Shown: in pieces, positions 19,926 to 30,028 of the stretch
Layout: each line of letters starts with the position of its first letter
Numbering within the stretch: the stretch's first letter is position 1
Assembly (NCBI RefSeq): GCF_019424165.1
Contig: NZ_JAHZAA010000003.1
Span: forward strand, 9,515-73,514
Direction of reading: 5' to 3'
DNA from: Desulfovibrio sp.
GTDB taxonomy: Bacteria > Desulfobacterota > Desulfovibrionia > Desulfovibrionales > Desulfovibrionaceae
Length of the DNA: 64,000 bases
Made by a program: the position numbers and the translations under genes
Notes under the pieces: generated by a model
Told to the model about the DNA's origin: nothing
The model's input: only the letters and a program-made list of their open reading frames with translations
Databases searched by the model: none

Positions 19926-20927
19926 TTAGCCGTGCTGCGGGGCAGGGCGCAGGGGAATGAGCGTGCCAAGGTCTATGCCCGTTACATCCACAAGGGCGCG
20001 GTACGGGTATATTTCCACCCCGCAGGCCAGCGCGGCGTAAAAAAGGCGCGCGTATTCCGGATCGATAAAGTCCGCAGGGGCAAAACAACTGCCGTCCGGG
20101 CGCTGCACAAGGTACAGCATGGCGGCCCGTTCGCCCTGGGCCACAATGTCCATCAGCTCGCGCAAATGTTTTTGCCCGCGTTCGCTGGCCGCGTCAGGAA
20201 AGCAGGCGGCATCGTCTTCCATCATGGTGACGTTTTTGCACTCCACCCACAGGGGCGGCAGGCCGGGGCCTGTGAGCAGTCCGTCCAGGCGGCTCTGCCC
20301 GCGTTTGGCCTCGCGGACAAGGCTGGCGTAGCCTTGCGCAAAATCGAGGCGCCCGGCATGAAAGGCGGCCTCAAGCATGCGATTGGGTATATTGGTGTTT
20401 ACGCCCACCCAAAAGCCGGGGCTGGCACATGGGCCGGCGTCAGCAGGGGCGTCAGGGGTGGCGGGCGTTGCCGTCTGGGGCAGCCATACGCATTCCTGCG
20501 TATATTTGAGCTTGCGGGCAGGGTTGGCCGCCGGGGAGGCAAGAACGGGACGGCCCGGCCGGGTGAGGCCCAGCATGCTGCCGGAATTGTTGCTGTGCAC
20601 CCACAGCTCCTGGCCGTTGACGCGCAGTTCTACACTGAAGCGTTTGCGCCGCTGCACAAAGCTGCCGATCACGCAGCCCTGCGGCATGGGCAGCAGGGGA
20701 GGCCGTGTCGCAGTACGGGGTGTCTGCCTGGGCATGTTTGCAGCGGGCAGGGCCTCGGTATCGGCAGGGGCCGCTGGCGCTGCGTGGCTTGCTTGCAGGC
20801 CGCAGGTTTTTTTTTGCTGCGCCTGTTGGGCCTGCGGTGGTTGCTGTGGAGGGCGCATCCGGCCACAGGCCTGCGGCTGGGGGCTGCCGGATTTTGTGGC
20901 CGCTGCGCCGTTCTGTTTTGTACGCAT
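19926..20927 (-). CDS. sfsA: SfsA-family DNA/RNA nuclease homologue with long N-terminal extension
   Basis: SfsA (sugar fermentation stimulation protein) was named for an effect on maltose metabolism and has a restriction-nuclease-like core. Core signatures are present: [49 protein letters not shown] and [15 protein letters not shown]. The core normally gives about 235 aa; this protein is 333. The surplus is an N-terminal 80-residue Pro/Gln/Ala-rich segment and a 20-residue Pro/Ala/Thr insert in the middle. The start at 20927 has a GGGG-type site. An internal ATG at 20735 would remove most of the extension but has none. Divergent from the aminotransferase gene. Confidence 0.85.
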   Translation of the reverse strand: MRTKQNGAAATKSGSPQPQACGRMRPPQQPPQAQQAQQKKTCGLQASHAAPAAPADTEALPAANMPRQTPRTATRPPLLPMPQGCVIGSFVQRRKRFSVELRVNGQELWVHSNNSGSMLGLTRPGRPVLASPAANPARKLKYTQECVWLPQTATPATPDAPADAGPCASPGFWVGVNTNIPNRMLEAAFHAGRLDFAQGYASLVREAKRGQSRLDGLLTGPGLPPLWVECKNVTMMEDDAACFPDAASERGQKHLRELMDIVAQGERAAMLYLVQRPDGSCFAPADFIDPEYARLFYAALACGVEIYPYRALVDVTGIDLGTLIPLRPAPQHG

Positions 20928-21015
20928 TTACACCCCGTGGCGAAGCTGATAAAATTGACGGCTGTAATTTCGCCGCATGCGCCGCATTGCGTCCCCCTTC
21001 GTGAAGGAGCCTCTC

Positions 21016-22209
21016 ATGCAGATTTCAGATCGTTTGAGCAGCATCAAACCCTCTCTGACCCTCAGTGTCAACAGTCGCGCCCTGGAACTCAAGGCGCAGG
21101 GCGTTGCCGTAATCAGCCTGGCCGTGGGCGAACCGGATTTTCCCACGCCGCCCCACGTTTGTGAGGCTGCCAAGGCCGCCATTGATGCAAATTTTTGCCG
21201 CTATACCGCCGTACCCGGCATTCCGGAGTTGCGCAAGGCCGCCGGAGCGTATTTTGACCGCGCCTATGGCGTGCCCGTGCCGCAGGAATCCATTGTTATC
21301 GGGGCCGGGGGCAAGCATTGCCTCTACAATTTTTTGCAGGCTACTGTTAATCCGGGTGATGAGGTGCTTATTCCCGCACCGTACTGGTTGAGCTACCCTG
21401 ATATGGTCATGCTGGCCGGGGGCGTGCCGGTCACCGTGCATGCCGGACCGGAGCAGGGTTTCAAGGTGACGCCCGGCATGCTGGATGCCGCATCTACGGA
21501 CAAAACCCGCCTGCTCATTCTCAACTCGCCCAGTAATCCCACAGGGGCGGTGTATACCGAGGCGGAGTTTACGGCCATTATGGACTGGGCCTTGGCGCGC
21601 GGCATTTTTGTGCTGTCTGACGAGATTTATGACCAGCTTGTTTTCGCCCCGGCCAAGATGACCAGCGCCATCGGCTGGTTTGCCCGCTATCCCGAGCAGG
21701 TGGCCGTGCTCAACGGGCTTTCAAAAAGCTATGCCATGACAGGCTGGCGTGTGGGTTTTCTTGCCGCGCACCCCACGCTGATAAAAAAGATATCGTCCAT
21801 GCAGGGGCATAGCACGTCCAGCATCTGCTCCATTGCGCAAAAGGCGGCTCTGGCGGCCCTGACCGGCCCCACAGACTGCATCGACACCATGCGCGAAGCC
21901 TTTATGCGCCGTCGCGATCTGGGAATGAAGATCGTAGGCTCCTGGCCGTGGGCTGTGTGTCCCAAACCTGACGGGGCCTTTTATCTTTTTGTGGACGTGC
22001 GCAAGTGCTATGGCGGCACGGTGAACAATTCCACCGAGCTGTGTACCCGCCTGCTGGACAAGGCGCATGTGGCGCTTGTGCCAGGCGCGGCCTTTGGCGA
22101 CGACAACTGCATCCGCTTTTCTTACGCTGTGGCAGACGATGTGCTGTCACACGCGCTGGAAAGTGCCGGAGCAGAGATGGCCCGCCTGGCCGAAGAGGCG
22201 GACAGATAG
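21016..22209 (+). CDS. Class I aminotransferase, aspartate aminotransferase-like
   Basis: PLP-dependent aminotransferase of subgroup I-gamma, most like bacterial aspartate aminotransferase (oxaloacetate/2-oxoglutarate). ISLAVGEPDFPTPPH, AYWLSYPDMV, NSPSNPTGAVY and SDEIYDQLVF are family motifs. The PLP lysine is in NGLSKSYAMTGWRVGF, and a C-terminal Arg in CIRFSYA binds the carboxylate. 397 aa from the ATG at 21016, which has AAGGAG upstream. The longer frame (20977) is not supported. It could equally be a broad-specificity aromatic or alanine aminotransferase. Monocistronic by position. Confidence 0.9.
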   Translation: MQISDRLSSIKPSLTLSVNSRALELKAQGVAVISLAVGEPDFPTPPHVCEAAKAAIDANFCRYTAVPGIPELRKAAGAYFDRAYGVPVPQESIVIGAGGKHCLYNFLQATVNPGDEVLIPAPYWLSYPDMVMLAGGVPVTVHAGPEQGFKVTPGMLDAASTDKTRLLILNSPSNPTGAVYTEAEFTAIMDWALARGIFVLSDEIYDQLVFAPAKMTSAIGWFARYPEQVAVLNGLSKSYAMTGWRVGFLAAHPTLIKKISSMQGHSTSSICSIAQKAALAALTGPTDCIDTMREAFMRRRDLGMKIVGSWPWAVCPKPDGAFYLFVDVRKCYGGTVNNSTELCTRLLDKAHVALVPGAAFGDDNCIRFSYAVADDVLSHALESAGAEMARLAEEADR

Positions 22210-22365
22210 GACGGATTTGTTGTTGCGCCAGGAAGCTTCGACGGCTACTGCGCCTGACGGGCTGCTGATGGCCTGGAAAGGCGTACAAAGGGGATTTGCA
22301 TGACGCCCGGCAAGCGGCTTCGGCCGCGGATTTGAAAGAATTATAATTTTTTTTGCAAGAAGTTG

Positions 22366-22394
22366 TTGACAAACAGGCGTATTTTAGTCATTGT
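22366..22394 (+). promoter_or_regulatory. Candidate promoter of tRNA-Ala
   Basis: TTGACA at 22366-22371, a 17-bp spacer, then CATTGT as a weak -10. It ends 12 bases before the tRNA. Confidence 0.45.
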
Positions 22395-22406
22395 GCTTTT
22401 CGCCGT

Positions 22407-22677
<271 letters not shown>

Positions 22678-23396
22678 TTTCTTGAGGGAAGCCCAGCTCA
22701 ATCGCAATGCATGCCCACATGAATGCGTTTTCAGGAGCTTGCGACCTAAATTTCTTTCCCAAGGTTGAGCAAATCTTGTCTAGCTGTTTTGGTATTTTTT
22801 CTAGTGCACGGACTTGTCGTAGTTCTAAAGAATCAATCGCAGCAGTATTTTCAAAATCTTTTATGTCCAAAATACTTTTCGCCGGAGGCTCTTGGTTTCC
22901 ATGCGAATCGCAAAATATAGCGGTCACTTCGGCGGGTTCGCCTTCTAAGCTGCTTAAAATTCCTCCGTATTGTCCCCAATGAATTACCCGTTTCCCCTTC
23001 GGCGGAAGATAGGGAATGCCTGTGATTAAAGGCCCCTTCGTAATCTCCAGTCCTTTCCTATTGTCATTCGGGGTGATTCCCCATGCGTTATATAATAGAT
23101 TGCTGGATTTTTTAAATTTTATATTGTAAGCTGGAGCAGATCCGATATTTTCGATTACAATTTGAAGAGCGTTTGGAGTGTCAGGACGTGTTTGTGCATA
23201 AACAGAAATGTATGGCTTCCATTGTGCTTCAAGCGTTTTTTTTGTCACTTTAGCCATTAACCATGTTGCCCAAGCCATCACGCAAGTTGCAACGGTCATT
23301 AATAGATTTACAATATTTACCCACTCAGACATGCTCACTCCTCGACAATTTTAGCTAGTAGCGCTTGCAAATTCATATTCGCATGGCACCTGAGAG

Positions 23397-24890
23397 TTAT
23401 TCCTCGTAGCACAACCGCAAATCAAATCCTGGGTATGTCTCTACTAAAGAATCTATTAACTTATTTACTAAATTAACAACATCTGGAATGGTGCCAGAAT
23501 CAGTATTGGAGTTGATACCCGGAATTCTGTGAAATCGGTGCAATGGATTCAAGCAAACGGTGAAATTACTGTCGCGAACCGCACACCAATGACCATGAAC
23601 ATAAGAGGATGTCATGTTGTAGTATTGATCATAAATATCTTTACACTCTGAATCTTCAGCCATTTTACGCAAATTTGTTGTCGCCCAATTCCCAATGTTA
23701 ATTTCTTGAAATTCTTCCCAGTAGTCCTCATTACACAATAGCTCCAATTTTTCGCGTGAAATAAAATCGGGCTGTTCCATCCCATCTCTTAACTTTAACA
23801 ACATGAGCTTTGCTTGTCCGCATCCATAAGATCTATATGCCTTATAAAGTTCTAAATCATTTTTTATTGTTAAGTATTTGTGTGTTATCAGCAGTTCTGT
23901 AAGTGTCCTTATGGCAATTCGCCCCAATGATGCCAATTCAGCAGGCATAGCGGCAATTTCTTTAGCAAGAGATATGCCGTAAAAGACTATCCCGAATAAA
24001 GCATCACTTTGTGGATTTACATCTGTATTTGTGATCGTTGAAAAAAAATGCTCTTGTAACGTCATGTAAATTTTGTCTACCTCTTTTTCATCAATGTACC
24101 GTTGTTTTATTGTTTCAGGATCAAAAAATGTGCATTGAGTATTTTCAAAACAGAACTTCCAAAAATGTTTAGCCCACGCGTCGTCTATGTATTTGGCACT
24201 AGCCACTGAGAGTGTAAGTTCGAGGCTCCTTATTGATGGCCTGATTTTTGTCAAATCTGCTTGTTCAGGATATGAGCAAAGCTCATTGATCTTTCCTGTC
24301 ATATTCTCAGAAAAAAATAATTTACCACAAATTGATACTAGAATTACTCGCAGCCATCTGCAGTGCGTGGCATTTTCAGATTGATGATCAAAACTGTTAA
24401 GCACCGCGTTGCTTAACGTTTGCTCCCAATTATCTATTTTTTCAGAGCAGCCAAGGTGATTACGCCACCTTTCTATCCCCGGTAGATCGTCAAAAACACA
24501 CAATGATGAAAGTATCTCTTTTGCATTAGGGACACTAATAAGTTGACTTAAAAATGAAGCAAATACATCATCGCTTATACTCGCGAGATATGTAAGGGTT
24601 GCATCGGGGGGCGCAGCCTCTGCTGTTTTATTTTTCATAAAATCTTCACGGAGGATAATCATTGCTTTGCGCACAGAATTAAACACACCTTGTGGGCTTA
24701 AGTATTCAAAAAGTAATACAGCCCAAATCATTTCTGGAAGACGCTCGTTTGCCCAAGAGCTGAATTTAATAGGGGCGGGCATGTTAAGGAGGGGGGGTAT
24801 TAGTTTTTTGCCTTGCTGCTTATGGTCGGTTAAGTTGCTGGTCAGAGACTTCCGGTTATTTTTTTTCTTTCTGCTCTTTTTCTTGCCCAT
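23397..24890 (-). CDS. Unknown 497-aa protein of the island, DUF5677/HEPN-like look
   Basis: Function unknown. The N-terminus is very basic (MGKKKSRKKKNNRKS), and the rest is mostly helical with no signal peptide or clear membrane span. Residues about 315-440 contain RIAIRTLTELLITHKYL and, later, YYNMTSSYVHGHW. A conserved Arg/Glu helix followed by a Ser-x-x-x-His helix recalls the DUF5677 group, which resembles HEPN helical bundles; this is recognition from memory, not a search. The gene leads the operon, with a candidate promoter 49-77 bases upstream. AT-rich throughout. A defence or toxin-like role is plausible from context but unproven. Confidence 0.85.
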   Translation of the reverse strand: MGKKKSRKKKNNRKSLTSNLTDHKQQGKKLIPPLLNMPAPIKFSSWANERLPEMIWAVLLFEYLSPQGVFNSVRKAMIILREDFMKNKTAEAAPPDATLTYLASISDDVFASFLSQLISVPNAKEILSSLCVFDDLPGIERWRNHLGCSEKIDNWEQTLSNAVLNSFDHQSENATHCRWLRVILVSICGKLFFSENMTGKINELCSYPEQADLTKIRPSIRSLELTLSVASAKYIDDAWAKHFWKFCFENTQCTFFDPETIKQRYIDEKEVDKIYMTLQEHFFSTITNTDVNPQSDALFGIVFYGISLAKEIAAMPAELASLGRIAIRTLTELLITHKYLTIKNDLELYKAYRSYGCGQAKLMLLKLRDGMEQPDFISREKLELLCNEDYWEEFQEINIGNWATTNLRKMAEDSECKDIYDQYYNMTSSYVHGHWCAVRDSNFTVCLNPLHRFHRIPGINSNTDSGTIPDVVNLVNKLIDSLVETYPGFDLRLCYEE

Positions 24891-24938
24891 CTCTCATAAC
24901 TCCAAGCAGTATTAAATAATCAATAAATAATTTAGTGT

Positions 24939-24967
24939 ATAGTAATACCTTTTATTTGTGGACGCAA
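24939..24967 (-). promoter_or_regulatory. Candidate promoter of the island operon
   Basis: On the minus strand, TTGCGT (24962-24967), a 17-bp spacer and TACTAT (24939-24944). It would start RNA about 40 bases before the 497-aa gene. It lies inside the segment bounded by the repeats, so it would move with the genes in any inversion. Confidence 0.5.
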
Positions 24968-24986
24968 TGACTCCAAGATTTTTGGC

Positions 24987-25234
24987 TAGTGTTACAGCAA
25001 GGGTGTCAAGATGGACTATCAGAGGAACAAAGAAACAGTGCTATTGATAAGGCACATTTTTTGTTGAAAAATATTCGACCTGAGCAGACCTACGATAACG
25101 AAAAATTTAATTTTTTAGCTTAATAAACGAGCAAAAACCCCCGACCATCTTTGTGATGATCGGGGGTTTTAATTATCTATCTGGTGGAGCTGGACAGAAT
25201 TGAACTGACGGCCTCTTGAATGCCATTCAAGCGC
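24987..25234 (-). repeat. Right arm of 248-bp inverted repeat
   Basis: Exact reverse complement of 22430-22677. It brings a promoterless 53-nt tRNA-Ala 3' fragment (25182-25234, minus orientation), a terminator copy and a truncated gene fragment. Immediately outside (25235 on) the sequence is GC-rich and unrelated to the tRNA 5' half. Confidence 0.92.
24989..25123 (+). pseudogene. Duplicated 3' fragment of the 265-aa gene
   Basis: Encodes on the plus strand the same last 44 residues plus stop as 22541-22675 (ending EKFNFLA). It has no start or N-terminal part. After an inversion between the repeats, this fragment would become the 3' end of the intact gene. Confidence 0.85.
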
Positions 25235-25402
25235 GCATGCGCCGTCAAATTGCGTTCAGGGCTGCACGGGCGCTACATCTGTTTGAACTACGTGCACACC
25301 AAGTTTCGGCGAAGGGTGTTGCCAGTAAAAATCCTCTCAGGCTTCTTCGTGCGGCTCCTTTCCCAGCGCGTGTTCTTTCCTCAACCATATTCTCCTGTTC
25401 CG

Positions 25403-27223
25403 TCAACTCTGCTTCATCTTGGTGATAAGCTGCGTCAGCCGTTCGGCCTGTTGGGCAAGGTTGGTAACCGCCTGGTTGGCTTCGGCCATTGCCTGCGCCG
25501 TCTGGCCGGACATGGCATTTACATGCACTATGGACTGGTTGATCTCTTCACTGGCGGCAGACTGTTCTTCGCTGGCCGTGGCGATGGCGCTGACCTGATC
25601 TGCGGTGGTCTCCACATTTTTTACGATCTGGCGCAGGGCATCGCCGGACTGCCCAGCGTACGTGGTGGCGGTATCCACTGCCTTAAGGGCGGAATCCATA
25701 GATTTGACGCTCTGTGCTGTACTGCTCTGGATGGCGGCAATGGCATTGCCCACATCATTGGTTGAAGCCACGGTTTTTTCCGCCAGTTTGCGGACCTCGT
25801 CTGCCACTACGGCGAAGCCCCGTCCGGCGTCTCCGGCCCGCGCGGCTTCAATGGCGGCATTGAGGGCCAGCAGGTTGGTCTGGTCGGCAATATCCGAGAT
25901 GACGTTCATGATATGGGTAATGGCCTGCGCGTGCGTATCAAGGCGGCTCATATCGTCCTTAAGGGTCAGTGACACCGTGTGTACTTCATCAATGCTTGCA
26001 AGTGCGCTCTGCACTATTTGGGCGCCGTTTTCCGCATTGGCTCTTGTTTCCGCAGAGACGGCGGCGGCTGAGGAGGCGTTGCGGGCCACCTCCCGTACGG
26101 TGGCGTTCATTTCGTTCATGGCGGTGGCCGCTTCGGACAATCTCTGGGCAGACTCGCCCGCGCTGCGGTCGGCCTGTTCTATTTCGGCAGACAACTGGCT
26201 CGCCGCAGAAGAAACGGCAGACGCAACAAGTTCCAGTTGCTGTGCTATTTCAAGCAGTACGGCGGCTTTTTCCTGCGCGTCGCGGCTGGCTTCGTCTGCC
26301 TGGCGCATGGCCTCTGTGGCTTTTTCCGCCTGCTCGCGCGCGCTTTTTGATTCGGATTCGGCGTTGCTGATGAACTTCTTGCTGGCCGCGACCATTGTAT
26401 TCAGCGCATTTCGCAATGTGCCGATCTCGTTTGCGGACGAGGCGTCAATGGTGCTGTCAAAATCGCCGTCCGCCACCTTCTGGGCAAAATCCGTTGTGAG
26501 CAGAAGGGGCGCGATGACGTTTTTTCTGGAATAAACAATGGACACCAGGCAAATGCCTGCGGCAACGGCCAGGCTGGCAAAGACGATAATTTCATACAGG
26601 TCGTTTCTCGCGGCAACGGCCTTGACCTCTTGCCGCGTGCGGCTTTCAAGGGCAGCCACAAAAGCATCCATCTTGTCCATAATCGGCTTGGCAAGGGACT
26701 CATATTCCTTGCCGTAGACAAGGTTTATGGCGCGCTCCCGGTTTGGTGTACCCTTGACGGTATACTGGCCGCCGGCATCCTTATAAAGCCCTTTGACCAG
26801 GCTCATGGCCTCCACTTCAAGCGGAACCAGATTGTTTGAAAGATTGTTGGCGGCGGTAATATAGGCCATTTCTTCGGCAGTTACCTTATACTTGGCGAGC
26901 AGTTCAAGCAGGTTGTGTTTTTCGTTGGGAAAAATATCCCTGTTGCTGAAACGGGGAATTTTTCCCGCCCGCTCATCAAGAACGGCATTATAGGCATCTT
27001 CATATTTTTTATCGCCGGTAACAGCATACATCTGCACGTTTCTTGTCAGATCTACGGAGCTTTGACGCAGTTCGTCACCCAGGGCGACGACAATTGCCTT
27101 GGTTTCCATCACCGTTTCTAAACGCTGGTTTGATCGTGCATAAAGAAATAGTGTGCCGCAAACAAAGGCAATAGCGGCGATAGTGGCCAAATTTATACAA
27201 GATGTAGCATTTTTTATGGTCAT
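25403..27223 (-). CDS. Methyl-accepting chemotaxis protein
   Basis: Transmembrane chemoreceptor signalling to CheA/CheW, 606 aa. TM1 is at about residues 8-28, followed by a helical periplasmic sensor of about 185 residues and TM2 near 212-231 ([20 protein letters not shown]). A HAMP domain follows ([16 protein letters not shown]), then a long coiled-coil signalling domain whose tip reads [19 protein letters not shown] near residue 450. Alanine- and Gln/Glu-rich helices carry likely methylation sites. There is no C-terminal CheR-tethering pentapeptide. The ligand is unknown. Its 3' end lies just outside the island's right repeat, whose hairpin at 25133-25170 could terminate it. Confidence 0.95.
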   Translation of the reverse strand: MTIKNATSCINLATIAAIAFVCGTLFLYARSNQRLETVMETKAIVVALGDELRQSSVDLTRNVQMYAVTGDKKYEDAYNAVLDERAGKIPRFSNRDIFPNEKHNLLELLAKYKVTAEEMAYITAANNLSNNLVPLEVEAMSLVKGLYKDAGGQYTVKGTPNRERAINLVYGKEYESLAKPIMDKMDAFVAALESRTRQEVKAVAARNDLYEIIVFASLAVAAGICLVSIVYSRKNVIAPLLLTTDFAQKVADGDFDSTIDASSANEIGTLRNALNTMVAASKKFISNAESESKSAREQAEKATEAMRQADEASRDAQEKAAVLLEIAQQLELVASAVSSAASQLSAEIEQADRSAGESAQRLSEAATAMNEMNATVREVARNASSAAAVSAETRANAENGAQIVQSALASIDEVHTVSLTLKDDMSRLDTHAQAITHIMNVISDIADQTNLLALNAAIEAARAGDAGRGFAVVADEVRKLAEKTVASTNDVGNAIAAIQSSTAQSVKSMDSALKAVDTATTYAGQSGDALRQIVKNVETTADQVSAIATASEEQSAASEEINQSIVHVNAMSGQTAQAMAEANQAVTNLAQQAERLTQLITKMKQS

Positions 27224-27942
27224 AACGCGCGCTCCGAATCTGGTTACGCCTGTTGGTTGGAAAAGCTGCCAGAAATAATATTTGGTTTCCTACATATGAA
27301 AACGGATATTAGCGTATTTTGATTAGAGTAAACAGAAAAAATGAAGCAAAATTTTTACGCCCGCCGATCTGCCGCACGTTGTTTTAACTATCTGTTAAAG
27401 CATATAAAAAATGTGTTTTTGCGGGATAAAAAGTTCCGTCGCGTTTTTGCTGTGGCGAATTGTTTTTTATGCTTGTGGTTCAGGGGGGTAGCCAATGCGC
27501 ACCGTGCCGCCTGTTGTTGCGGCAAAGGGGAGCGACTGAGTACCCGCTTGCGCAGGGAGCAGGCGCACGGGCCGATATGGACGCATACACGCCGGTTTGA
27601 TTTGTGGGATTTTTACGATAGATTAACGCCGCTGCCTGCCCGTCTGCTGACCGAGCCGCCGGAACGGCCAGTATCACCGCCTGCCATTATGATTTCTGTA
27701 TTCCGCCGGTACGGTGGAACAAGGCTGATCCTGCCGCATTTCTTGCCATGCCAATCCTTTCTGCGTTTGCCTGTCGCTGAAAAGCGGCCGTTGCGGATGA
27801 CCTTTCTGTAAAACTGGTCCGGTGCCTGTTCAGAAACAAAAAAATGGCTGGCCGCGTCCGTTGCATTTTGCAAGATGCGGGTGTATGCAGCCCCCGTTAT
27901 TTTGCCCGCCATAAGGGCATGTGATTGTTATAAGGACTAACT
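27224..27942. other. Intergenic between divergent genes, no gene supported
   Basis: About 720 bases. The first 200 are AT-rich and probably hold the chemoreceptor promoter; the rest is mixed. A 156-residue plus-strand frame (27341-27811) lacks a ribosome-binding site and any recognisable feature, and a 99-residue minus-strand frame is equally unsupported. No flagellar-type (sigma-28) promoter was recognised. Confidence 0.45.
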
Positions 27943-29133
27943 ATGACCACCATAAAAACTCCGGAGGGAAGGCGCCTCTGGGTTCCTGTTTTTACGCTTG
28001 CCCTGGCTGCCTTTATTTTTGTCACCACCGAGATACTGCCCATCGGCCTGCTGCCGGAAATTGCCGCGGACCTTGGCGAAACTGAAGCCTTCACCGGGCT
28101 TCTTGTGGCGGTATATGCCTGGGTTGTAGCCTTGCTGTCCCTGCCTCTGACCGCCCTCACTGCCCGGTTTGAGCGGCGCAAGCTGCTGCTCTGCCTGTTT
28201 GGCGTGTTCATTGCGGGCCATGTGCTTTCGGCTTTTGCGTTCAACTTTACCACCCTCATGATTGCGCGCATATGCGTGGCAAACGCCCACGCCGTATTCT
28301 GGTCAATCGCAAGCCCCATCGTGGTGCGCGTAACGCCGCCCGCGCTTAAGGCCAAGGGGCTTGCCATCATTATTGTGGGCGGCTCGCTGGCAACGGTGCT
28401 TGGGGTTCCGTTCAGCACGGTCATCGGCCAGCATTTTGGCTGGAGGGCCGCATTTTTGATCATCGGGGCCATGGCCTTCTGCATTGCGCTGATTTTGTGG
28501 CGGCTGCTGCCGACGCTTGAATCCAAGGACACGGGGTCGTTCAAAAGCGTTCCCGCCCTGTTTCGCAACAAGGAGCTTTCACTGCTCTATTTGCAGACCA
28601 TGCTGGCTGTGACGGGGCATTTTGTGGCGTATACCTATCTTGCGCCCCTGCTCATTCAGGTGGGCGGCTTTACGGAAGGGGCTGTGCCTCTGTTTTTGCT
28701 GATTATGGGCCTGTCGGGCATTGCGGGCAGCATGTTTGCCACGCGCCTGGCGGGCAGTGGGGCAAAACTGGTCTTTACTGTGCCGCCTGTGGCAATTTTT
28801 CTTTGCCTGCTGGCGCTGAATGTTTCCATTGACCGCATTCTGCTTATCGTGCCGCTGTGCATTGTGTGGGGTGGCAGCATGGCGGTGCTGGGCCTGCTGT
28901 TTCAGAGCAGGATACTTGAAATCGCCGCTCATTCCGCAGATATCGCCACATCAATCTATTCGGGCATTTTCAACGTGGGCATCGGCGGCGGCGCGTTTAT
29001 CGGCAGTATGGTGTTCAACAAGCTTGGGCTGGGCATGACGGGGTACGCGGGTGCGGCGTTCTTTTTCGCGACCATTCTGGTCAGCCTGTACGCTGCGCGG
29101 ATCGGGCGCAGCGAAGGCCCTGCCGCTGGCTGA
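27943..29133 (+). CDS. MFS efflux transporter, SotB/AraJ type
   Basis: Twelve-helix major facilitator superfamily exporter, 396 aa, most like the sugar-efflux/arabinose-exporter branch (SotB, YdeA) of the drug:H+ antiporter-1 group. FVTTEILPIGLLPEIAADL in helix 1 is typical of that branch, and LTARFERRKLLL is the loop 2-3 motif A region. WRAAFLIIGAMAF follows in helix 6. The ATG is preceded by AAGGA. Substrate (sugars, drugs or amino-acid derivatives) cannot be settled. The gene is alone apart from the DUF488 gene 148 bases downstream. Confidence 0.88.
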   Translation: MTTIKTPEGRRLWVPVFTLALAAFIFVTTEILPIGLLPEIAADLGETEAFTGLLVAVYAWVVALLSLPLTALTARFERRKLLLCLFGVFIAGHVLSAFAFNFTTLMIARICVANAHAVFWSIASPIVVRVTPPALKAKGLAIIIVGGSLATVLGVPFSTVIGQHFGWRAAFLIIGAMAFCIALILWRLLPTLESKDTGSFKSVPALFRNKELSLLYLQTMLAVTGHFVAYTYLAPLLIQVGGFTEGAVPLFLLIMGLSGIAGSMFATRLAGSGAKLVFTVPPVAIFLCLLALNVSIDRILLIVPLCIVWGGSMAVLGLLFQSRILEIAAHSADIATSIYSGIFNVGIGGGAFIGSMVFNKLGLGMTGYAGAAFFFATILVSLYAARIGRSEGPAAG

Positions 29134-29281
29134 GGGCTTGCGCGCCGCGCAGGCAGCCTGCCGCTCAAGCGTGCCGGGCATGGCAAAGCCTGCGGGTTTG
29201 CGAGCCATGTACGGCATGACGCGCTGTGCTGCCGCAGTTGCCCCTGCCCACATTGCACCAACCGAAAAAGGAAGGCCTGTG

Positions 29282-29635
29282 ATGAATATTATCCTGCACC
29301 GCGTGTATGAGCATAACCCGCCCGACGCCGACGTGCGCATTCTGGTTGACCGCATCTGGCCGCGAGGCATCGCAAAGGCCGCTGCCACCTGGAATGTGTG
29401 GTTGAAGGATATTGCCCCGTCCAGCGGGTTGCGCAAATGGTTTGCCCACGACAGGGAAAAGTGGAGCGAATTTCAGCGGCGCTATGCTGCGGAACTTGAC
29501 GCTTCCGGAGCACCGCTTGCCAAGCTCCGGGAGATTCTTGCGGCTCACGACACGGTTGTGTTTCTGTATGCCGCGAAAGATCAGGACTGCAATAATGCCG
29601 TGGCCCTGAAAAACTATCTGGAATCCCTGCGGTAG
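29282..29635 (+). CDS. DUF488 (YeaO-like) protein
   Basis: Small soluble protein of 117 aa from the YeaO branch of DUF488, function unknown. The signature VDRIWPRGIAKAAATWNVWL is followed by the KDIAPSSGLRKWF and FLYAAKDQDCNNA segments. The ATG at 29282 has GGAAGG upstream; the same frame is open further upstream but overlaps the MFS gene without support. It is likely co-transcribed with the MFS gene. Confidence 0.85.
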   Translation: MNIILHRVYEHNPPDADVRILVDRIWPRGIAKAAATWNVWLKDIAPSSGLRKWFAHDREKWSEFQRRYAAELDASGAPLAKLREILAAHDTVVFLYAAKDQDCNNAVALKNYLESLR

Positions 29636-30028
29636 CGGCACGTTGCACCGATTTATGGCTGATCACGTTGCGGTTTTCGGCCTGGTTTCGCATGGCGGCC
29701 CGCTTTTTGCCTTATGCGGATGTTTGGCTGTTCCACTCTCCCGACCTGCCCTGTTTCCCCGGCAGGGGGCATCAGGCATGTCGTTATCCTGCCGGTTCGG
29801 CATGCGCCCGGGCTGCCTTGCCGGGCATTGGCGGCGCGTCTTCTGTTATACTTTCCGCTTTCCTCGAAACATGCTTTCGGATATTTGCTTGCTGTAATGC
29901 CGTTTTTGCTGTTTTTGCAAACATGACTCCAGCACGGAGCTGCACATTTGGGTCTGTGTTTTTGCTCCCTGCCGTCCCGCAAGCATGCGTGGGCGGCCCT
30001 GTTTGAACCGATTTTTCGGTGGAGGCGT
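29636..30028. other. Intergenic, no gene seen
   Basis: About 390 bases between the DUF488 gene and kup, both plus strand. The kup frame extends back to 29948 without a ribosome-binding site. No strong hairpin or promoter was recognised. Confidence 0.4.

Noticed and set aside
25235..25402. Remnant of an integrase gene right of the element
   Set aside because: Both strands were read; the short frames show no tyrosine or serine recombinase motifs.
27341..27811. 156-aa plus-strand frame between chemoreceptor and MFS genes
   Set aside because: No ribosome-binding site, no domain, unusual Arg/Cys/Phe composition; treated as non-coding.
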